Shown here piece after piece: positions 58,968 to 64,000 of a stretch of DNA of 64,000 nucleotides. Below the pieces are notes generated by a model. It saw nothing but the letters and a program-made list of their open reading frames with translations, had not been told where the DNA came from and did no database searches. Within the stretch, counting starts at the first letter, position 1; each line of letters starts with the position of its first letter. This DNA is from DATDPM01 sp963841995 (GTDB lineage: Bacteria; Pseudomonadota; Alphaproteobacteria; DATDPM01): contig CAWJEX010000008.1 of NCBI GenBank assembly GCA_963841995.1, positions 46,671-110,670 of the forward strand, in the 5' to 3' direction. A program made the translations under genes and the position numbers.

Positions 58968-59515
58968 ATGAACGAATTTGCCGCAGAATCTCTCGCCACG
59001 TCTGCGAGACGAAGTACCGGTACGGCGGTCGCGACGCTCAGGAGCGCACCATTAGCGATACGTGGAGACGCGTGGCGCACGCGTTCGCCGCAGTCGAAAC
59101 CAAGCGGCTTGGAGCCCATCTTCGCCGACTTATATAGTCGGAGGTGCTCTACAGGACGGAACGCCGCAGGAATTCACTCTCATCGACTATGCGCTTGCGC
59201 GCTGCGGCGAGGGACCGGCTCAAGACGGAACAGCCGAACGGGTTTGTCACAGCGTCCGAGCTTCCCATGCGCGCGCATCTCGATACGCAGGCCGCATTGC
59301 AGCCGTTCGTTGACAACTCGATCTCTAAAACGATCAATGTGCCGCAGGATTACCCATTCTCCGAATTCCAGGATATTTTCGAGCTTGCCTACGAAAAAGG
59401 ATTGAAGGGCTGTACGACATTTCGTCCCAATCCGGTGACGGGGACGGTGCTGAGCGAAAGGCGGACGGCGCGGAGGCACCGCATTGTTGCGTGTTGGAAC
59501 GCGAGCCGGATTGAA
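58968..59515 (+). pseudogene. nrdJ: Adenosylcobalamin-dependent ribonucleotide reductase with large internal deletion
   Basis: The first part gives ETKYRYGGRDAQERTISDTW followed by RRVAHAFAAVET, the family N terminus. Within 30 bases the sequence jumps to family C-terminal sequence: DGTPQEFTLIDYALAR, FVTASELPMRAHLDTQAALQ, PFVDNSISKTINVPQDYPFS and GLKGCTTFRPNPVTGTVLSE. Everything between, including the active-site cysteines and cobalamin region (normally 500 or more residues), is absent. Several frameshifts are also present. Confidence 0.8.
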
Positions 59516-59584
59516 TGCGATCAAATGCAAAGTACGCATCAAGGCTGCACTAACAGACGACGCCATTATTCATACGTGGAAGTA

Positions 59585-59776
59585 GGTACCGATAGGCTCG
59601 GCTGTAACGCGCCACTGTCGAGCCAGCCGCCACGCATGAGATCGCGCGTTTTCGTCTCGTTGCGGAAAAATGTTGCCGATGGCCCGCGGAACTCGAGCCG
59701 ACCCTCGTGCCGCTCGCCAACCTCGTGGCCGACCTCGTCGACGATGCGGATTTCGTGACCCGACAGCGGCTGGCCG
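59585..59776 (-). pseudogene. Acyl-CoA synthetase (AMP-binding) fragment
   Basis: Minus-strand translation GQPLSGHEIRIVDEVGHEVG, ERHEGRLEFRGPSATFF and KTRDLMRGGWLDSGAL matches the C-terminal part of the large domain of AMP-forming acyl-CoA synthetases (the GRLEFRGPS and GWLDSGD signatures). Nothing else of the gene remains; its left side is cut by the IS1634-like element region. Confidence 0.62.
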
Positions 59777-59789
59777 CGCCGCCCCCTAA

Positions 59790-61801
59790 CCCAACTTGCG
59801 CAGTTGGGGGTCGAATTGGCGAGTCAATTTGTCGCGGTGGCTGTTGCGGATCAAGGACTTGAGGGGCTGAGGCGGGTAGATTTGGGCATGTAGTGCCGAC
59901 CTTGGGTCTTTTCTTTTAGCGACGAGTTAGGTGTGATTTGGCGTATGTATTTGCGGTACACGACGCGACGCAAGTCCGGGAAGGTGCATCGCTATTGGCG
60001 TCTGGTGCGCAGCGTGCGTGTTGGTCGCCGGGTCATTCAGCAAACGGTCGCGCATCTTGGCGAACTCGACGAGCGCGGCCGGCTTGAGGCACGGGCGCTG
60101 GCCCGCCACCTGATCGGCGTTCCCGAACAAGCGCAGTTGTTCGATGATGGCAGTCGGGATTTGGCGGTGCCGGTTCGCCTGAAGGGTATCCGGGTCGAAC
60201 GCTCGCGACAATTCGGCGATGTTTATCTAGCGTTGGCGTTATGGCGTGGGACGGGCTTGGCGGAGCTGTGCGAGCGATTGCTGCCGGCGGGCAAAGAGCG
60301 CGTTGCATGGGATAAGATGGCGGCCGTGTTGGTGGCGGCGCGATTGTGCGAGCCATCGAGCGAGCTGCACATTGCCGAAGATTGGTACCGGCGCACTGCG
60401 CTTGCCGATCTCTTGCAGCTTGATGACGCGCAGGTGAACAAGGACAGATTATACCGCGCGCTTGATCAGCTTTTGGCGCACAAGTCGGAACTCGAAGCGC
60501 ATCTGTTCCGGCGCTGCGGGGAGCTGTTTGCGATCCAGAACGAAGTTCTCCTCTATGATGTTACGAGTACATATTTCGAGGGCAAGGCTGAAGGGAATTC
60601 TCTGGCCCAACGCGGCTACTCACGTGATCATCGGCCCGACTGCAAGCAGGTCTGCATTGCGCTGGTCGTGACCTTCGATGGCTTTCCACTTGGTTATGAA
60701 GTGTTCGCCGGCAACACCCACAACTCGCGAACCTTGCAGACGATCGTCGCCACCATGGAAGCGCGCCATGGCGCGCTGGGACGCGTGTGGATCGCCGATC
60801 GCGGCATGGCAAGCGCCGAGAACCTGGCCTGGCTGCGCGAGACGGGGCGCCGCTACATCATCGGCGCACCCAAGTCGGAGTTAAAGAAGTTCGCCACCCC
60901 GCTCGCCACTGCGGCCGGTTGGCGTCAGATCCGGGAGGATATCGAAGTCAAGCTCACCTCTCATCCCGAGACCGGAGAGACCGTGATCCTGTGTCGTTCC
61001 GCCGAGCGGCGCAGCAAAGAGCAAGCGATGCACGCGAGGTTCAGCCGGCGGATTGAGACCGCTCTCACGCGTCTTGCCGAACGCATCACCCGCTCGAAGC
61101 GGCGTCTCGATCCCGCCCAAGTAAACCGCCAGATTGGCCGAATCCTCCAACAAAACCAACGCGCCGCCGCACGCTTCGAGGTGCGTCTGGAAGACGACGG
61201 CTGCCCGGCGGGGTTTTCGCTACACGTCGAATTCAATACATCCTTCGATGATTGGGCGGCGCTCTCTGAGGGCGCCTATCTGCTGCGCTCGAACATTACC
61301 GACTGGAGCGATGAGCAGCTCTGGAAAGCCTATATCCAGCTCACCCAGGCCGAAGCCGCCTTCCGCATCCAGAAGGATCAGCTACAAGTGCGACCCGTCT
61401 GGCATCAGCGCGCCGATCGCGTCCAAGCCCACATCCTGGTCTGCTTTCTCGCCTTCGTGCTCTGGAAAAGTCTCGAGATGTGGCAGCAACGTTCAGGCCT
61501 CGGCAATTCCCCACGCACCGTGCTTGAAGAGCTCGCCCGCATTCAATCCCACGACGTGATCTTGCCTACCGCCGCACTCGGCGAGATCCGCCTGCGCTGC
61601 ATCACTCAGCCGGACGCCGCTCAGGCCGCTCTCCTTGATCGTCTCGGTATCGTCCTGCCCAAACGAATGCGGCTGAACGAACTCGATCGCCTCTCCCTCA
61701 GCGCCTGACCGTCGCCCCAGCCCAACCAGAAATGTAGTGCCGACTTTTCGGCTAAGTTATTGATTCCTTTGATCCTGACTACCGATTCTGCGCAAGTTGG
61801 G
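59790..61801 (+). mobile_element. IS1634-family insertion sequence
   Basis: The ends are the 14-base inverted repeat CCCAACTTGCGCAG (59790-59803) and its complement (61788-61801). The element is flanked by a 4-base direct repeat CTAA (59786-59789 and 61802-61805). It is 2012 bp and carries one intact transposase gene. The motif TGTAGTGCCGAC also recurs inside both ends (about 59890 and 61734). Confidence 0.85.
59945..61708 (+). CDS. IS1634 family transposase
   Basis: 587 residues from the ATG at 59945 (a GTG four codons upstream is possible). MYLRYTTRRKSGKVHRYWRL is the family start. The catalytic region has VLLYDVTSTYFEGKAEGNSL with the first Asp, LGRVWIADRGMASAENLAWL with the second, and the C-terminal QLTQAEAAFRIQKDQLQVRP with the Glu. 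The frame is uninterrupted, so the element may still be mobile. The family belongs to the IS4-like DDE group. Confidence 0.93.
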   Translation: MYLRYTTRRKSGKVHRYWRLVRSVRVGRRVIQQTVAHLGELDERGRLEARALARHLIGVPEQAQLFDDGSRDLAVPVRLKGIRVERSRQFGDVYLALALWRGTGLAELCERLLPAGKERVAWDKMAAVLVAARLCEPSSELHIAEDWYRRTALADLLQLDDAQVNKDRLYRALDQLLAHKSELEAHLFRRCGELFAIQNEVLLYDVTSTYFEGKAEGNSLAQRGYSRDHRPDCKQVCIALVVTFDGFPLGYEVFAGNTHNSRTLQTIVATMEARHGALGRVWIADRGMASAENLAWLRETGRRYIIGAPKSELKKFATPLATAAGWRQIREDIEVKLTSHPETGETVILCRSAERRSKEQAMHARFSRRIETALTRLAERITRSKRRLDPAQVNRQIGRILQQNQRAAARFEVRLEDDGCPAGFSLHVEFNTSFDDWAALSEGAYLLRSNITDWSDEQLWKAYIQLTQAEAAFRIQKDQLQVRPVWHQRADRVQAHILVCFLAFVLWKSLEMWQQRSGLGNSPRTVLEELARIQSHDVILPTAALGEIRLRCITQPDAAQAALLDRLGIVLPKRMRLNELDRLSLSA

Positions 61802-61993
61802 CTAATTCGTTCGGGCAACACCGCGCGGCGATCCGACCAAACAAGAGCGCAGGGTGTCTAGGAGGTTGCTCAGCCTCGCGGCTGGATCGGGTCCAGCATT
61901 TCGCTGCTAGCTAGTTTCTGTCGCGGAGGGCAATATAGCGCTGAAAATAGCGGGTTTCTGGCAATTTTTTCCGAGCGAATTTGCTTGACATGA

Positions 61994-62371
61994 ATGTGTG
62001 TATTAAGACACATGTTTCACATGAAACCGGTTGATTCGGAAACGCCCTCCGATGTCGTGCGCTGGCTGCAAAGTGAATCCGCGGTTCTTTGGCCTGCGGT
62101 CCTTGGGTCGCTGAGCTTGCGGCGAAGTCGGTGCATCCGTGAGAACTGCCCGGCTTGTCTGTCGGGCGAACAGCATCAAAGTTATGTCCTGTACGGTCGC
62201 GCGAAGGAGCGTCGCGTTGCCGTCTACGTGCCGGAGGAGCTTGTGCCGGAGGTGCAGCGCAGCCTGGACAACGGGCGCGCTTTGCAGGATCTGCTGCACC
62301 AAGCGGCGCCGCGATATATCAAGGCGCTGAAGCGAGAGCGCGCCGGATCGACGAAGAGCGACGAGAGCTGA
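61994..62371 (+). CDS. DUF6788-like accessory protein of the ISNCY element
   Basis: 125 residues. The cysteine/histidine part CIRENCPACLSGEQHQSYVL and YGRAKERRVAVYVPEELVPE is the DUF6788 pattern, a small zinc-binding-like protein usually found beside ISNCY transposase genes. ALQDLLHQAAPRYIKALKRE ends it. It stops three bases before the transposase start, so the two are cotranscribed. Role in transposition unknown. Confidence 0.78.
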   Translation: MCVLRHMFHMKPVDSETPSDVVRWLQSESAVLWPAVLGSLSLRRSRCIRENCPACLSGEQHQSYVLYGRAKERRVAVYVPEELVPEVQRSLDNGRALQDLLHQAAPRYIKALKRERAGSTKSDES

Positions 62372-62374
62372 GCC

Positions 62375-63796
62375 TTGTCGAGGACAGCGGAGCGACAGAT
62401 CAGTTTTGCCGATTGGGAGTTGATGCGTCATGGCCTTCGTCTTGAGCCCTTGCTGCAGGCTATCTCCGATTTTCTGGACGACCAGAAGGACATGATCGAG
62501 CAGGTCCGATGCGATCTGACGCGGGGTTTGAAGAGAGCCGAGACTGGTCGCGGCGGATTGACGCCGCAACAGGTTCTGCGCTCGCTGGTGCTGATGCGCG
62601 TCAAGAACTGGCATTATCGCGAATTGCGCGAACGGATTGCGGATGGATACACGCTGCGCCAGTTCACGGACTTCTATTGTCAGCCGGTGCCTCGACACGA
62701 TGCGTTCCACCGCGGCTTCAATCGGCTGACGCCAAAGACGCTCAAAGCGATCAATGAGCTGGTGGTGCAGGCGGCAGTCGATCTCGAACTGGAGGATGGC
62801 CAAAAGCTGCGCGTTGACACCACGGTGGTGCAGACGGACATTCATCATCCGACCGACAACACGCTGTTGTGGGACGTGGTTCGCGTCGTCACGCGGCTGA
62901 TCGGGCGCCTCGCCGCAGCGATGGAGCGCCGGCGTATCAAGGGGTTCCGAGATCGGACGCGATCAGCGCGGCGTCGGATGCAAGAGATCCAGCGAATGAC
63001 CACGCGGCAGCGCCAGGAGCAGCAGGCCGGGAAATACCGCGAGCTTATCGGCATTGCCGAGGAGGTCGTGGAAAGCGCACGAACGGCACTCACGAACACC
63101 CGCAAGACGCGCGGCAAAGATATGATTGCCGACCTGGCTATCGCGGAGACGCGAAAGGAGATCGAGCACTTTTGTGGTCTGGGAAGCCGTGTGATCGATC
63201 AGTCGCGCCGCCGCGTGCTCGGCGGCGAGCAGGTTCCCAATGCCGAGAAGATCTACTCGATTTTCGAACCGCATACGGATCTCATCAAGCGTGGCAAGGT
63301 GCAGGCACCCATCGAGTTTGGCCACAAGGTATTCCTCGCCGAAAGCGCGCAGGGCCTGATCACCCAGTATGAAGTGTTGGACGGAAATCCCAACGACGAA
63401 CGGCACGTGGTTGCTTCGCTCGAACGTCACAAGCAAGCCTTCGGCCACGCTCCCGAATTGTATGGATCGGATCGCGGATTCTTCAGCGAGCAAAACATCA
63501 CGGCGTGCAAACAGGACGGCGTCAAGGTGGTGTGCATCCCACAGCGGGGCGGCACGAAGGCGCCCGAACGTGAAGCCTATGAGAAGAGTTCGGAGTTCAA
63601 GGATGGCCAGCGCTTTCGGGCCGGCATCGAGGGGCGCATCTCGGTGTTGTTCCGCGGTCGCGGCATGAAGCGCTGTCTCGCGGAAGGCCGCGAGCGCTTT
63701 GAGCTGTGGGTCGCGGCGGCCGTGCTCGCCAATAACCTCATGAAGATCGCCGCCTTGTTGACGCACCGATCGTCTCGCAAACGAAAAGCCGCTTAG
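62375..63796 (+). CDS. ISNCY family transposase
   Basis: 473 residues starting at TTG (62375). The N-terminal region has GLTPQQVLRSLVLMRVKNWH and YRELRERIADGYTLRQFTDF. The catalytic core starts with DGQKLRVDTTVVQTDIHHPT (first Asp), continues with PELYGSDRGFFSEQNITACK (second Asp) and ends with EGRISVLFRGRGMKRCLAEG. The frame is intact. It follows the DUF6788-like gene, the usual pairing for this group. Confidence 0.9.
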   Translation: MSRTAERQISFADWELMRHGLRLEPLLQAISDFLDDQKDMIEQVRCDLTRGLKRAETGRGGLTPQQVLRSLVLMRVKNWHYRELRERIADGYTLRQFTDFYCQPVPRHDAFHRGFNRLTPKTLKAINELVVQAAVDLELEDGQKLRVDTTVVQTDIHHPTDNTLLWDVVRVVTRLIGRLAAAMERRRIKGFRDRTRSARRRMQEIQRMTTRQRQEQQAGKYRELIGIAEEVVESARTALTNTRKTRGKDMIADLAIAETRKEIEHFCGLGSRVIDQSRRRVLGGEQVPNAEKIYSIFEPHTDLIKRGKVQAPIEFGHKVFLAESAQGLITQYEVLDGNPNDERHVVASLERHKQAFGHAPELYGSDRGFFSEQNITACKQDGVKVVCIPQRGGTKAPEREAYEKSSEFKDGQRFRAGIEGRISVLFRGRGMKRCLAEGRERFELWVAAAVLANNLMKIAALLTHRSSRKRKAA

Positions 63797-64000
63797 CAAT
63801 ATTGCCGCAATCTTCCGCTCGCGGCGGACGGACCCACCGTACTTCACTGCGACCACGCCTGTCGTCCGCCGGCCGCTTCGTGAACTCGCAACGAAAATCG
63901 TCTCCGAAGACTTGGCAAACGTCGACATCGGCGGCCAATTTAGCCAGGTTTTATTGGGCAATTGACATGCGGCCGCACAAATGCATGTGTTTTGCGACAG

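Larger units (their letters stand above)
61918..64000 (+). mobile_element. ISNCY-type element (right boundary at or beyond the window end)
   Basis: It contains the DUF6788-like gene and the transposase. CTGTCGC at 61918-61924 is matched in inverse by GCGACAG at 63994-64000, the last bases of the window, which could be the two ends. The match is only 7 bp, so the borders are tentative. Confidence 0.5.

Overview
The window is chromosomal DNA of an alphaproteobacterium. The evidence is flhB next to a CckA-type hybrid kinase, adjacent recA and alaS, a psd–pssA pair, a 3-hydroxybutyrate/acetoacetate cluster, a CTP:molybdopterin cytidylyltransferase/XdhC oxidoreductase operon and a hopanoid-modification operon. 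Gene families and codon style fit Hyphomicrobiales or Rhodospirillales; I cannot name a genus. No tRNA, rRNA or CRISPR array was seen.

Layout. 0-6.7 kb: end of flhB, cckA, a secreted DUF2380-like protein, then a minus-strand EF-hand / ECF sigma / membrane-sensor cluster. 6.7-10.9 kb: an EmrAB-type efflux pair divergent from a TetR regulator with two overlapping operator dyads, then an AhpD-like protein. 11-14 kb: patatin-like protein, 3-hydroxybutyrate dehydrogenase and acetoacetate decarboxylase. 14-16.5 kb: a DUF2269 protein and an AT-richer islet of two unknown genes. 16.8-27.6 kb: core genes (recA, alaS, icd, a LOG-family gene, a LysM gene, psd-pssA, a beta-hydroxyacid dehydrogenase). 27.7-34.5 kb: an IS630 element sitting in the stop codon of hpnN, followed by hpnN-hpnL-hpnK-hpnI (transcribed I to N). 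35-40 kb: lhgO, a TacA/TacT toxin-antitoxin pair, an IS630 end remnant, a Nudix hydrolase and an SPFH protein. 41-46 kb: an IorAB-like molybdenum oxidoreductase operon with diheme cytochrome, MocA-like and XdhC-like maturation factors.

From about 46.4 kb the window changes character. 46.4-59.8 kb is a decaying accessory region with groEL, gpmI, fixL/fixJ, a CheR-like gene, nrdJ, thpR and an acyl-CoA synthetase present only as broken or internally deleted pieces. Between them lie apparently intact genes (CBS protein, an unknown 217-residue protein, YcfA/HicA-like protein, nicotinamidase) and a nicotinate phosphoribosyltransferase with indels. Four FNR/FixK-type sites (TTGAT-N4-ATCAA or close) lie in front of these genes. 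The whole reads as a microoxic/anaerobic stress regulon in decay. 59.8-64 kb holds two transposons, IS1634-like and ISNCY-like.

A second theme cuts across the window: many otherwise perfect genes, including essential alaS and icd, carry a single-base indel, nearly always one extra base. I read most of these as base-calling or assembly errors, whereas the large internal deletions and the nonsense codon in the 46-60 kb region look like real decay.
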